From contig JAJLTO010000002.1 in assembly GCA_030568195.1 (NCBI GenBank), forward strand, positions 124,001-188,000: a stretch of 64,000 bases of DNA, given 5' to 3'. Both the position numbers and the translations under genes were made by a program. This DNA comes from Dipodascopsis uninucleata var. uninucleata (taxonomy: Eukaryota; Ascomycota; Lipomycetes; Lipomycetales; Lipomycetaceae). Positions 36,491-49,011 of this stretch are shown piece by piece. The notes beneath the pieces are model-generated. The model did not search any database and was not told the DNA's origin. It saw only the letters and a program-made list of their open reading frames with translations. The stretch's first letter is position 1; each line of letters starts with the position of its first letter.

Positions 36491-37392
36491 ATGCTCGCGC
36501 CTCCGGAACTTTTTGGTATTGTGGAAGAGGATATATGTAAGTTATGTTTGACGCTACTGAATCAGGATGGTCAGATGCCAAAGCCACGTCATGAAGCAAG
36601 ATTCACGCGGACTTGGGGTACTGTGCTGCTACGAAGACACTGACAGCTACGTTACGGTAGACCGATGTACTGAAATTGATCCTCTGAATTTCCCCTTTCT
36701 GGAGACGTTATCTCTGAGAACGATATTGTCAATAAGTCGAGAAAAGCCATCGCCCGCTATACAATTATTCGCTAGAGAGCATAACATAAAGATTGTACGA
36801 GAACTATGATATAATAAGAATACCGTGGGAGACTAAGAGAACTTATCTAATTGACTTATAGAAGCACATGCAGCTGCCGCCATGGAGAATGGCGGAGGAA
36901 GACTGGAAACTACTTCCGGATGAAGTAGTACAAAGCGGCATCTCGTACACTCTCAATAAACACCATCATCCTATGCTAATTATTGATCTGTAAGTCTATC
37001 AATAATACAGTTAATCCAACGGTACTCCGTTCTTGCCTAGATATCGCGAAATTAACAATACGATTGACTATTATAGATCATGCACTTTCATAGGTACTTT
37101 GCGGAAGCTACAGCACTGGAATCTTTCGTCAATTATCAACGAGTGCCGCGAGATGTCGTTTGACCGTGCGCAGTATCTCTATCAACTGTATCTAGAAGTC
37201 ATCGATCTCAATGCATTTTCTGTGCCAATACTAGCATTCACGCCTACGGATGTTATCGTTGAAAACGAAGAAGAGCTCAAACACACTGGTCTAACTTTGG
37301 ACAAGCTTCCTTCTTGGTATATCGATCAAGAGCGGATGTGGCATGAAGACAAGGTGGCTCACACGAAGCTAGTAACTGTGTCTGCCGGCTAA
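36491..37392 (+). CDS. Oca/Siw14-type putative protein tyrosine phosphatase, catalytic loop altered
   Basis: Four exons: 36491-36536, 36661-36794, 36862-36989 and 37077-37392; 207 residues. The start MLAPPELFGIVEEDIYRC and the block LNFPFLETLSLRTILSISREKPS, then LFAREHNIKI, are the usual N-terminal half of the Oca1/Oca2/Oca4/Siw14 family, whose Siw14 branch cleaves inositol pyrophosphates and whose Oca members act in oxidant-induced cell-cycle control. The second half has WKLLPDEVVQSGISYTLNKHHHPMLIIDL and GTLRKLQHWNLSSIINECR, also typical. Between them the HC-x5-R phosphate loop should sit; as spliced here the sequence is LSCTFIGTLRK, with Cys and Arg six residues apart rather than five and no catalytic His. 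Oca4/Oca6-like members also lack a standard loop, so this is probably a non-catalytic or altered member. The C-terminus KLPSWYIDQERMWHED is family-like. Confidence 0.8.
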
Positions 37393-39949
37393 TTTTTTCT
37401 CCCGTAAATGGGCCACTTTTGATAAGTAGGGATAAACAAGTATATCAAAATATTCCAAATGTTGTCGGCAGTAATGACTAGAAGATCGATGTCTTAGTCA
37501 TGTATTCAGGTATCTGTGCCATATCGCGCCTAAGAGTATATGCTGGGGGTGTATAGTCTACTATCGCAAAGCTCGTTCTTAAGCTCGTTTGCAGTGGGTC
37601 TAATAAGGACACATTTATTTTAAGGACTATCTCGCTACTCTGCTTTGCTTATCAGTAATAGGATTAATATCAGTAACAAGACAAACAATTCGCGCTTTGG
37701 TGTGCCGTTGATAGACGACAGGGATCTGTTTGGTGGTGACTATCCATTACTACATGATCTATGCTTGACCTTTTGAGAGTTTAGCTTAGTCATATCGCAT
37801 AAAATATAACCGATGTCACGAACGAAATAATGGATCAATTACATAATACTCAGTAGACATATAGATATGGAAGTGCTATATACTGTAAAATCGCATGCAA
37901 TATAATATACTTTTCCTTATGTTTATACTGCAACTATATTAAACTATAATTATACGTTTATTTACTTATTTCAGATGTTCAGCTTCATGTCTGTGCTATA
38001 AAATAGGAGCTGTGACTTTGATTTCTTGACTAGTTTAGTTGTATGCTATTACTTCCATGATAAGAGAGTGAATAGAAATGAATGCCAACATGATAACGAT
38101 GCCCATAACATTTTCTTGTTGGTATATACATTTGCTTAGACGGTCTCGGTAGTGATAATATGACAGAGTGCATGATATCTGGCTACTATTGCGTTCTCGT
38201 GTATTGTTTGTTCGTTTAGTAACTTGATGCTGCTTTTCGTCTGATAGCTAGGCTCGGAATAAAACGGGCATGGGATTCCAGGTTGACTACTATCACATCA
38301 GTGGTGTGTTATGAAGAGATGTATCGATCTGCAAAGCATGTGGAAAACGTGTACACAATCGAAGTGACAGGCGGATTAAAATCAGTTCCTTAGTATGTAT
38401 ACATTTGATGTGAACGTATGCTTTCAATAATATTTTAGGATTGACAAAAACGTGGTGCCAAAGCTGGGAGTGCTTTTTGCGTAGCCCCGGGATAAATTAT
38501 CCGGTCAGTCTCCTTAAACAAATAAACTGCCTTTCTATTAGGATAGACGACTTAAACATGGGGTAATCATGCCCGTTTCAGTATGTCAATGGAACCGTGA
38601 AATCGGGTGATACGCTACTGGGCCAGAACGTGATAATATCACGTCTAGAGTTAGTTTACGCTGAATTTAACAAGACATTGCGTGGCCTCTTTCTTTCAGT
38701 CAAAGGATTTGTGCGGCACAGATTTCTCATTCTCGCTAGCCTAGTCAGAAGTTATAACCACCCAGAAATACCATCGGATCGCAGATGATATATTAGTAAG
38801 ACTGTGTATCAATACAGCGCATTGGTAGTAAGGATACGGATGTTTCAAGAAAAATCCACATCTCTACTCCTGTCTTAGGTATCGAGATATCTTATTAAAT
38901 CCTGCGTGGGTTTATGTATACTAAAAGACGCCGCCGGAACCCCAATAGCAGTTACCGCAATCAATAAGGATACTTTTAAGTTCGAATTAAGAGAAGAAAA
39001 ACAGTATTATAATTTGAGATATTTGTTTTGTTGTTTCGACTTTTGCGGTCATAATTCAATAAGACAACAAAAGCCATCAAATAGACAGCCCTAGCACATA
39101 TATGCATTGTATCTTGCCATAGTGTCTCTCACGAGAGTCTTCAAAATCCAAGCAATATATGACTCAGTATTACAACTTATAATCTTAAGCAGCAGCATTT
39201 TTAAAATGCCTTTATCAACAAGTTTTGGAAGTTTTAGACAAATATAATATATATCAGAAATATTTAAGGAAATCATTGGAATAAAAATTATCGTAAGCAA
39301 GTAAAGTCCATCAATGAGTATAATGCTCCACATGTGTACATAAATGATGGCATACCTTCACATCACTTCAAGGTATGCTTTTCAGACATTTGCAATAGAA
39401 CGATAAATCAGAAGGCAGAATAAAAAAAACCCAGTGAGAACGTCGTTATAAAAAATTTACCAGAAGTTTAACTCTACTCACAAAATAAACATATAACCCG
39501 ATTAATAGTTCATATCATTACTTCCTTGCGAAATGAACAGTATGATGAAAAATATTAAGCACTAAAAAAGCACAAATGACAATAATCATGCATAATGAAG
39601 AATTGTTTGTATGTAATAGAATCCAACCTATATACTCAAATTTAGATCAAATTTAGATCAAAATTTCATTCCTTTTTAATACACTGAGAAGAAACCTGAA
39701 TGAGTAAGAAGAACCTATGTCCAAAAAAACAGGCGAAAGGAGACGGAAGAAATAAAATAGAAAAACTCCAGCAGGCCGATCTTGAAACCAAATTATAACA
39801 AAACCGAGACAATATTCCAAACTGTACTTAGGAAAAAACGATGCACTTAAAAACAACAAAATATGACAATGAAATTCAAAGGAATCTTCAAGTTATGATC
39901 TTAACCTTCTATATAATATTTAGAAATCGTTGCTAACCACTGCTGATTC
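37393..39949. other. Long convergent intergenic region
   Basis: About 2.6 kb between the phosphatase-like gene and the convergent kinase gene. Short frames at 38597-38788 and 38906-39094 (plus) and 39091-39333 (minus) have no family features and no splice partners that I could find. The part from about 38200 to 38950 is less AT-rich than its flanks and may be old coding or mobile DNA that has decayed. Confidence 0.45.
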
Positions 39950-41659
39950 TTATCTACTTAATAGTTCAGAAGACAGAAAATCCGCTCTTTGCTGCTCATC
40001 AAGGCCCTTCAAGACCCAAGGATGGTGTTTAATCTCACCAATAGTCATTCGCTTTTCCGGATCTTTTTGTAGCAGGTTCTTGAGCAAGTCCTTTGCTGAA
40101 TCATCCACGTCCTGATCCTCAGGAAACTGTAGAGGCTCCTTTGCAATCACATTAAATAATTCAAATTCATTGTCAGCTGTAAAAGGGCATCGACCATAAA
40201 GGAAACAAAACAACGTAACACCAAGTGCCCAAATATCAATCTTGTTTGTGATTTGGGGTCGTGGCCGATCAGGGTCATTGTAACAAAGCTCGGGAGCAAA
40301 AAAAGCAGGCGTGCCGGCAGTTTTCGCCAACTCATACTCATCATCTTCGCCGCTGAGTCCTGAAATATAGCTAACGCCAAAATCACTGATTTTCACGACA
40401 TGCTCTTCCGTAAGTAGTAAATTCGCTGGCTTAATATCTCGATGAATGATACCATTATGATGGAGATACTCAATTCCAAGTACAACTTCACGAAAAATAG
40501 AGCGCGCACGATCAACACTGAGTGCGGGAGATCCATCTTCATTTTGCCATACTATCTCCCCTAATTGAACGTATTCTAACACAAGGAATATCTTTTTACT
40601 GGAAGAGTCATCCAAGACTTCCCGTAGGCGGACGATATGCGGGTGGTTGCACTTCTTCAAGATAGTAATTTCCCGTCTAATTTTTTCTTCTTGTGTTGAG
40701 CCTGGTCTCATAGGACGCCCTAATCGTGGTCTTGATGTACGATTCATTATTTTGATTGCAACATAGTCACCAGTCGTTAAGTCCCTACCTAACTTTACTT
40801 TACCATGCTGGCCACGACCGAGCTCCCTGATGATTTCGTATGTATTCAGCATTTTTCTACCACTAATAGGATCATAGTCTACGTTGATATAATGTGTCTC
40901 TTTGACTCTAGCAGCAGTAGAGGATGATCCCGTAGCACTGCTAGTTGAGACATTTGGTACTGATCCATCGGCAGAGGTTGTTGATACCGGAGTTGATGCA
41001 CACGACGCGATCGTAAGTTCTTGAGCTAGATTATTTATCGAAGAAGAAGATGATGATGAGCTCGATGAATAGTAAACAGTTCGCCTAGTAATCGCGTCAC
41101 TTGACGGTGGATTTATCGTAGACGTTGATGATGATGATGCATCAGGATTTGAACCGCTGCTCCCGAAGATAAAACCTTTCTTTCCCTTTAATGACCCGTC
41201 ATCCATTAGCTTTAAAAAAGGTCTATTTGAGTTATGATAATGAATAGAATCTTTGATAGGAATGCTTTTTGTTGTAGCACGAGGACCACTATTACTTACT
41301 CCTGTCTGCTGTGCATGCAGATTACTTCCCGAACTTATCGGTGTTGAGGACGACGAGAGAGAAGAAGTACTTAATGATGTAGAAGACGACTTTACAAAAT
41401 CGGAAGAGTTCGACGAAGAAGATAGTGTTGACGTTATCGACTTTATTTCGCCTTTCTTAAGTCTAGGAGATGATCCCAATGAGTGTTTGGATATGATGCC
41501 AGCATCTGTATGTTGCTCTTCGATCTGTACCGGCTCAAAAACTTGCGCCGTTGACGAGACTGCTGACGACGACGACGACGAAGCCGATGACGTTGACGGA
41601 GAATTCGAAGGCGAAGATGTTCGATCACGAAACACGCGAATGAGAGGCAGGAAATGCAT
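39950..41659 (-). CDS. Ser/Thr protein kinase, Snf1-activating / CaMKK-like (Sak1/Tos3/Elm1, Ssp1 group)
   Basis: A single exon of 569 residues. The first 270 residues are dominated by Ser runs with Thr, Pro and Asn, probably disordered and phosphorylated. The kinase domain begins TYEIIRELGRGQHGKVKLGRD. Key residues are visible: catalytic Lys in VAIKIMN, the CaMKK-type insert RPRLGRPMRPGSTQEEKIRREI between the Lys and helix C, HRDIKPANLL, DFGVSYISG, a TAGTPAFFAPE activation segment, KIDIWALGVTLFC and GRCPFTADNEFELFN. The RP-rich insert and TAGTPAFFAPEL are marks of the CaMKK/Ssp1/Sak1 group, which phosphorylates the activation loop of Snf1/AMPK under energy or stress signals. There is little sequence after the kinase domain. 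The upstream region is unusually long, so complex control is likely. Confidence 0.93.
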   Translation of the reverse strand: MHFLPLIRVFRDRTSSPSNSPSTSSASSSSSSAVSSTAQVFEPVQIEEQHTDAGIISKHSLGSSPRLKKGEIKSITSTLSSSSNSSDFVKSSSTSLSTSSLSSSSTPISSGSNLHAQQTGVSNSGPRATTKSIPIKDSIHYHNSNRPFLKLMDDGSLKGKKGFIFGSSGSNPDASSSSTSTINPPSSDAITRRTVYYSSSSSSSSSSINNLAQELTIASCASTPVSTTSADGSVPNVSTSSATGSSSTAARVKETHYINVDYDPISGRKMLNTYEIIRELGRGQHGKVKLGRDLTTGDYVAIKIMNRTSRPRLGRPMRPGSTQEEKIRREITILKKCNHPHIVRLREVLDDSSSKKIFLVLEYVQLGEIVWQNEDGSPALSVDRARSIFREVVLGIEYLHHNGIIHRDIKPANLLLTEEHVVKISDFGVSYISGLSGEDDEYELAKTAGTPAFFAPELCYNDPDRPRPQITNKIDIWALGVTLFCFLYGRCPFTADNEFELFNVIAKEPLQFPEDQDVDDSAKDLLKNLLQKDPEKRMTIGEIKHHPWVLKGLDEQQRADFLSSELLSR

Positions 41660-43413
41660 CTTACGACACCGTTACCGCACACTCAACAAATTTCGTAGTG
41701 GTTAAATTCCTAATATAAAAAATTATTAGTAAAAAATTATTTTCTGTCTAAAGCTTTCGACTCAGCAAAACCATAAAACCAAATGGCATGACTCGCTTAA
41801 TCACGCTGTAGTTTTCACCCTGCAACCATAGTTACAAATCGTTATATATCACTGGGTGCATATTTGTTCAGTTGTTTGCCTTGGCTTCCATCTGCTCTAC
41901 GCTACGCTCTGCGGCAAGCAGCAGCTGCCTTACAAATACTCGCGCAAGCAACAATATCAACATACCAATTTAAAACACGTCAAATGTCGCAGTGTGTGTT
42001 GTGTGGATTCGCTTAATACTCGTTATTATTGCGGAGTTCGCGCACAGCGTTCAATGTTCTTCTGTTGAGAGATAGGCAAAAAAAAGGTAGCGTACGCCGA
42101 ACACAAATCGAGAGAGCCGTGTTATGAATATAGTATTTTTTAAAAGGCAGTTATCACCGAAAACCAGATGCCTGCAAAGCCCAGGGAGAAAAGGGAAAAA
42201 AAGGCTGTCGGTTCCCGTTCAACTGCCTGTCGTTTCCAAGCGTCGTTCGCTGTGTTGCTTTTCACAACTAATGAGGATTTGGCCGATTCCCTATAGTACT
42301 TGTGTGGAAACGACCAAAAATTATGGCGATGACGAGATGCAGCTCTCACCCTATGTAACGACAGCAGCCGTAACACTCTATCCTCCTATATATTTATACC
42401 TGACTGTCGTCATACAGTGCGTCTCTAGTAACTACTGCCTGTTCTTTAACAAGAGCTGCTATTAACTAATAAAAACGAGCAATAGTCTATTCTCTGTTAT
42501 TAAAAGTAGAGCTGAGAAGATCAAATCGATAATATTTTCTAGAAAATTTAAAATAATAATAAAAAGCGTAATAAAAAGCTACGACAAATATGTATATATA
42601 AAAATCAACTATAGTGCAAGTATAAAGCAAATAAAAGAAAAGAGAAAATACGAAACCCAAAGCAGAGGCGAACTTGAATATGGGCAAGTCAGCAAAATAA
42701 GGTAGATTTAGCCACCTCGACTTGCGCTCTTCCTCTTATAAATGTAAAATAGCGTTATTTCCCGTCTATCGTCATTTTAAAATGAAGACCTGCGTATTTT
42801 TTTGTATATATATGCCCCTCCGAGTGTCTGAAGATACTAAGTGAGACACGGTTAGGGTATAGGGCTAGGTGTTATGCACGAGCTGTAAGGTAATACAAGC
42901 GTACTCAGCAATTTAAAAGCAAATTTAAGACACGCAGGAAAGGCAATTAAATAAAATTAATTAATTATTGTGAGCAGAGAGGAAAAAGCAAAGATCATTT
43001 GGCAGTAAAATTAGCATTAAATTTTCGTGTTCTACGTAATTGGTAACCTTCGTCTACGTTATTTTCTCCATTTTACATTTTGTATTAGCACGCTTTTCGT
43101 TTGCCTGCTTGTATGTGTTATTAGACTTCACGATATCGATCTTGCGGATGCAAAATGGTTGACGCACGACTACAGGAGCGGCGGAACGAATGAATATGCA
43201 AAGGATGAGTAAAAAGAAAAAGTAAAAATAATAAAGTCGACGTGTAGTTGTTATGTTAGTAGCAGTGAGAAGCTATCATTTAAGAGAGACCAAACCACGG
43301 GCAACGGCGTGGCCATTCTCTACTTATAGAGAACAACTAAAAATTATAAACTTGCAAATAGTGGTAGAGCATGTAATAATTATTGTAGCTGATGTCGTTA
43401 ATCCGACGATCAA

Positions 43414-43449
43414 GGCCATAGTGGTCTCCACCGCGAAGACCTAATGGCC
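43414..43449. repeat. Two-step inverted repeat (36-nt hairpin)
   Basis: GGCCAT at 43414-43419 pairs with ATGGCC at 43444-43449, and GGTCT at 43423-43427 pairs with AGACC at 43437-43441, leaving a small internal loop and a 9-nt terminal loop. It is isolated in the gene desert. It could be a structured RNA segment or an operator-like palindrome. Confidence 0.55.
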
Positions 43450-46074
43450 AGAAACCAGCTTTGGTGCACATCTTCTGCCCAGATTTCTTTTAGGATCACT
43501 GCGCTGACTGGGCAAATAGGCTTCCAGAGTGCGAATGTACATGTTACTGGCGCTTATGCTTTCTTTTCAGCTGTTTCGTGTCGACTCACATTGAAGTTCG
43601 TTTGAAGTATGGTTGTGTGGGAATTCGCTTTCTTTTTCTCTCTTATTTAGTCATCATTTTGGTTCAATCGTCCGCAAATCCCGCGAACCTTTTCACTACC
43701 ATCGGTCCGCGCTGCCTGACCTATTAGAGTCCGTTTGGGTAACTAAACAACACGACATTCCCAAGTAGAAGCACAGACAGCTCTGGAAACGGTATCGGTG
43801 CTCGCCGTGATTCGAGACGGATATTCACCTACAGCTAAGTTCCAGGTAAGCAATAGCATAGTGTCTTGTTAAACCCTAACAAGTCAAAAACATACACTAC
43901 CTAATATTACAACATAACTACATCTCACCAGGCTATCTTACTTTATTCTACACAAGATTTCGCACCTAGTATCATCTCGTAAAATGTGACCTCCACAGGT
44001 CAAATGTCTACATAAAAAATCCAAAAATAGATGCGATACACCTGGCCTCCAGTGCCTTGCTTGCACACTGGCCAGTAACAGCCTATATGCTCACTGTGGA
44101 ACTATATGCATAATTCTTTCAAAGATAGCGGCAAGAAATACTGCAATTAAATGCTATGGACTGCTGTGGCCGGGTAGTTTGCTAGCGTGCACAACAAATG
44201 CACCGCTAAATACCATATGGGTCTCTTCTGTTCGTGCTTGCTAACGCGATGCTAATGGCATACCAGCGGCGGCGCTTCTATCCGTTCTCCGAACCGCCTT
44301 ACATCTGAGCTACGTTAATATAATTAACCAGAACAGATCCATAATAAGAGGACTCCTGGCTGACCCCTTCAAGTATGAACAGTGATAATCGTGATCTGCG
44401 CGACCTGCGCCCATATGGCATAAATGTACATCATTTACCTGTTTGTGCCACTGCCACGTACTGACGTAGCAAGTCCTATCTGTTTACCTGTAGCAATGGA
44501 ATATTTTAGCGACCGCACTGTAGTTCTTGTATTCTTGGTTAGTGATCAATAGAGGCGATTGTTACTTCGTGTTTAAATTATACTATTTACTAGTTTACTT
44601 AGTCATGCCTAGTAGTTTTTTCTTTGGGAAAAAAGCTGGCAAAAAAAAAAAGCTAACCTAGGTCGCTCATGGATGCTGTTTTCTATATGTTGCTGGACAC
44701 CTTTAGGACTAGTCACTAGTTCTAACTGAAGAGATGCACAAGCAACAACTTGGACACACTAATGTGTGGAGCAAATTAATTTCAATGACTACTGCAATAT
44801 GAACTGCGAGCTAGCATTTCTACAGTAAGCGTTACTCAGGCGGGAGACTTTCATTGTACTGAGCCAGGAGCCATTGTTGCTTCTGCCAAATTGAGTTCCG
44901 GATGCCGGTCCTTTGTAAGATCTAAAAAAAGAAAAGACTCGCCCATCTTCACGAAATTTGTGCATGATAAAAATCCATATTGGCAGGCACTAGACAGTAT
45001 AGAAGAATCTGACGTTCCTTTAATAGTACAGTCACCAGAGATCTGCCAATGTCATCGAGAAATTATGTAAACTAGACAGCTATCAGTTCTCAAAGAGTAG
45101 ATACCCATGTATCCATCAATAATGTCTGATCTACTCTGTCAGATCTCCGCTTAACAAGCCAATTATTGCAGATTGTCTAGTGCCATATGTTGATCCAAGG
45201 ACAGCCTAAAGCAATAGCCGTCATGTGAGTAACAATTGGTGTCTACCTATCAGAGCCTGCGATCTCTTGTTTTTTTAGCAAGAACCGCGGGGAACTTGAC
45301 GCCCGACCATCAGTAGCTTCTGTGCGAGATAGAGAGGCATTGAGCTATTGGTTTAGGCAGAAGCGAAGTATGTGGGGAAAACGACGTAGAATATGCTAAA
45401 AAACGAATCAAAGTATGCAGAGAGCAGCTAGCCCTGTACCGAGCGATCGGTATGCCATCGCTTCGCAGGAAATACCAGCAGGGTTGTTTAGACTGGTACA
45501 AGAACTTGGATCATGAGAAACCTGAAATTTAAGATTGCGAAGATCGTCGTGGAGTGTCAAACGACTTGAATTACGCTTAACTTCGGAGGACATCTTAGAT
45601 GCCGCTCAGCTAGAAATGTAGTTATTGTATTTTATCTCGACATTTTTTTGTGTTCACTTTCTAGCGATGCGGAGAGTAAGGTCTGTCATCTTGATATCTT
45701 TCTTCGAAATGGAGAAGTCCGCACACTAACTAGCACATACTTGAATCTAATACACGTCTATCACTTAAAATCCCTGTAGATTTGATCGTTCTCTCGTACA
45801 ATGTAATACTCATTTGGGAGAGAACTCGTCTGCCAGGCACAGCTTCACTGTGATTCATCTATTCTGGCTTTAGCTCAACCTTGTTTTGAATCAATTTTTT
45901 TGCATCGTTGGCAACATATTATTGAACGCTCTAAGCCTAGATCCCACTTCGTAATTACTACCTTGTACACCCTCAGCTAAACTTAGACAGCGGTTTCATG
46001 TCTCGAGCAAGATATTGTAGAGGACATTTTTTTCTTGTAGATATAGTTCAATCTGTATTATCGGTTCTCACAGG

Positions 46075-46100
46075 CCCCTTATATTTTCCCCTTATATTTT
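46075..46100. repeat. 13-nt direct tandem duplication
   Basis: CCCCTTATATTTT occurs twice with no gap. A partial third copy (CCCCCATATTTT) is at about 46249. Probably slippage in low-complexity sequence. Confidence 0.65.
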
Positions 46101-47670
46101 CCTATATCGGATTAATTTGGACCATCTATTAACCGAAGACTTCTCTATTGAACGCAGGTGGCATTCAAGTCTTTTGAAATCTATGCGTTATCGATTTTTT
46201 ATATCAAAAGAATACCCTGATACTGAGGCTTACCCTGGAATCTATTTTCCCCCATATTTTCCGCTCCGTGCTCTCGATCAGGCATGAAATTTAGCTGTTT
46301 CTCATATTGTGCAATATAGAAAAAGCCCATCTTTGTCTTCTTTACTTTCAGTTATTCCTTTGCGTTATCTTTTGCATAACTTTTGGTGCGTTCTTTCAGC
46401 CACGTCAGTCTAGCTGCAGTAGAATGCATTATGACGTAACTCTATAGTGGAATGAATTACAGACTGACATAGTGTTAGGGTACGAAGCGAACTACGAGAT
46501 GCATCGGTAGCGCGAGCTATAGCATGTCGGCAACGGAATGGGCACGGGTTTATATGTCGTCGACGTCTGCCGATGTTCACATGAAGCATTTTTAATATTT
46601 ACATCTTACTTGAATAGGCCGATACCCACAGCAGTAATATTACCATAAGTGCAATCACTACAGATAGATATTAAGCGATATGAAATGTCTGTCCGCTTAA
46701 AGTCTCAGAACTGCTATTACCTGCATCTGCACTCTTTTATATAATGTTCACCAATTAAACAGTAAAGATCGATCTCATTACGTTGTTTGTATAAACAAGC
46801 TGCCATACGTACGGAAATTGTAAGCTTTTCTATGCATTGGATTGTCAATATCCAATATTATGTCTAATTTTCCGTGGCCTGGATGGCTCGAAGATGGTAA
46901 AATATAGCTTCTCTATTCCAAAGACAGCTATGATTTATATGCGCAAATAAACAAATCTTAAGCACTAAAACCTCTTCCAAGCTAAATTTAAATAACTACA
47001 AGAGCATTGTTAGGATTTCAAAGATAGTAAAGCTTCAACGACTACCAGGATCGTAAAAGTTGTCGTAACTTAAAAGTCTTACCAGGAAATTATATTGACC
47101 AGCAAAATGAAGTGTACATTGATACAAACATATGCTGAGTCAGTTCTCAAGATGAGATCAGCTGGATTGTAAGACTATAATTAAATATAAAGGAGCTCTT
47201 TCACACCTTAGTAATCTGCAGCCGAAGTTATAGGTCAATACATCAGAAAATTTATTTTCAGACTCCGCAGGACACGACGAATACTTGAATATTATTCAGT
47301 CATTTAAGAGTTTAGAAGATGGATATAAAGAGCTTACTAATATCAAATATAATGTTATTACTACATATCACAAATACCATGATCATGAAGCCTGCATAAT
47401 AGCAGCTGCATCGTGATCACAAATTGCAAATTGTTTCTCATAAATGATTATGATGCTGATTACTATTACAAAGCGAATCAAGGACATTATTATACCAGTA
47501 TAAAGCAAACATGGCTACTTTAAAATAATATAATATTTGAGAGTGAGATTTTAGAAATTAGAAGTACACGAGCAGCAGTACTATTATGTGTAGGCTCTTG
47601 ATAGCCTATTGTTGATAGCTTTGTTACGCGAATGATTTAAATTTTCAGTATATAAATAATGAGACTATAA

Positions 47671-49011
47671 CTATGCCGATTCATTTTTCTGGGAAGCTGC
47701 TAAATTGGCTCTTACTGCCTGTCGAGAAGCTTGAATCATGACAGCATCCATGACAACCAAAGCAGCCATTGACTCCACAATTGGGACTGCTCTTGGTACA
47801 ACATTAGGGTCGTGACGACCCTTGGCAGCTAGAACCCCATCTGTACCGTTGTATTGAGCAGTTGACTGCTCTTGAGAAATGGTCGCGGGAGGTTTAAAGG
47901 CCACACTAAAATAAATGCTCTCTCCATTAGTAATACCACCCTGAATACCACCAGAATTATTTGTGCGCGTTCTAAATCTTCCGGTGGTAGAATCAAGAAA
48001 AAAAGGATCATTGTGTTTGGACCCTGGAATGGTAGTCCCTGCGAAACCAGATCCAATTTCAAAGCCCTTTGTTGCAGGAATCGACAGCATTGCATGAGCA
48101 AGCTCGGCCTCAAACTTGTCGAAAACCGGCTCGCCAAGTCCAATAGGAACATTTCTAATTACGCAAGTGACAATACCACCAATGGAGTCCTTAGCATCCT
48201 TGTATTGTTCAACTAGCTTGATCATCTCCTCTGCAATAGACTCAACTGGACATCGGACTAGAGACTCATCAACCTTGTCACGAGTGATGGTCTCTATGAG
48301 CTTCTGAAACTCCTCTGATGTAGGATTACGATCAATTCCAATAGGGCCAACTGCTGAAACAAAAGCAATAATCTCTACTCCATGAGCCTCCTTCAAATAT
48401 TTCTCAGCGACTGCGCCAGCAGCGACGCGTCCAATAGTCTCTCTAGCGCTGCTTCGGCCGCCACCACTAGAAGCCTTTACGCCATATTTCTGCAGGTATG
48501 TGTAATCAGCGTGCGATGGTCGGGGATAAAGATCCATCTCAGAGTAATCATGTGGTCTCTGGTCCTCGTTCTTCACAATCATTCCGATAGGCGTCCCCAA
48601 GGTAACACCAAACTCGGTTCCAGACTGAATAACCACCAAGTCCTTTTCATTCCGCTATAGTGAAGTGACGAATAAACGTAAGCATTTCTATTTCTTGCAC
48701 AATTTCTATGACTAACAAGTATGCACAAATTTGCCTATAAATCTCTCAATACTACTTACTGGAGTTGTCAATTTGCTTTGTCCTGGTCGACGTCGACTTA
48801 ACTGGAGCTGGATATCTGATTCGACAAGCTTCATTCCAGGAGGGCATCCGTCGACTATACAACCCACTGACTTACAGTGGGACTCACCATAAGTCGTGAC
48901 TCCTATATTATATCACGAAATATTAATAATGTTATTCATCAGAAGGTTATCCATGCCGATATGTCGCATAGCAATAAATCACGTACGAAAAACTTTTCCG
49001 AATGTCGACAT
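47671..49011 (-). CDS. ARO2: Chorismate synthase
   Basis: Three exons, 48987-49011, 48760-48902 and 47671-48654, in phase, 383 residues (family 370-400). The enzyme makes chorismate from 5-enolpyruvylshikimate 3-phosphate, the last step of the shikimate pathway, and needs reduced FMN; fungal forms also carry NADPH:FMN reductase activity. Signatures visible: [32 protein letters not shown] at the start (chorismate synthase signature 1; the usual Gly after ESH is Cys here, as in fungal forms), [36 protein letters not shown] with the conserved Arg and Ser residues, [10 protein letters not shown]-like segment in KGFEIGSGF, and [16 protein letters not shown]. The fungal insert is present but short. 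The first exon codes for only eight residues. Divergent from VFA1. Confidence 0.96.

Larger units (their letters stand above)
41660..47670. other. Six-kilobase gene desert
   Basis: This is the longest stretch without a supported gene. The first 1.5 kb, next to the kinase start, is C/G-richer and may be promoter and 5' leader. Frames at 42124-42465, 43027-43212, 45310-45593 and elsewhere lack family features. I saw no tRNA, snRNA or transposase motif, and no terminal repeats. Small repeated words are present: a hairpin at 43414-43449 and a 13-nt tandem duplication at 46075-46100. The region from 43400 to 46600 has mixed composition, compatible with degraded mobile DNA or regulatory/non-coding RNA sequence, but nothing identifies it. 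Confidence 0.45.

Noticed and set aside
41253-41705. 150-codon acidic frame antisense to the kinase gene
   Set aside because: It is the mirror of Ser-rich low-complexity codons in the kinase N-terminus (TCT/TCA runs read as acidic residues on the other strand).
42845-42875. TTAGGG-like words in the gene desert
   Set aside because: Only one exact TTAGGG is present with degenerate neighbours; no array, so not an interstitial telomere.
43253-45600. Possible mobile-element remains in the desert
   Set aside because: No transposase, reverse transcriptase or terminal repeats could be read; mixed composition alone is not evidence.
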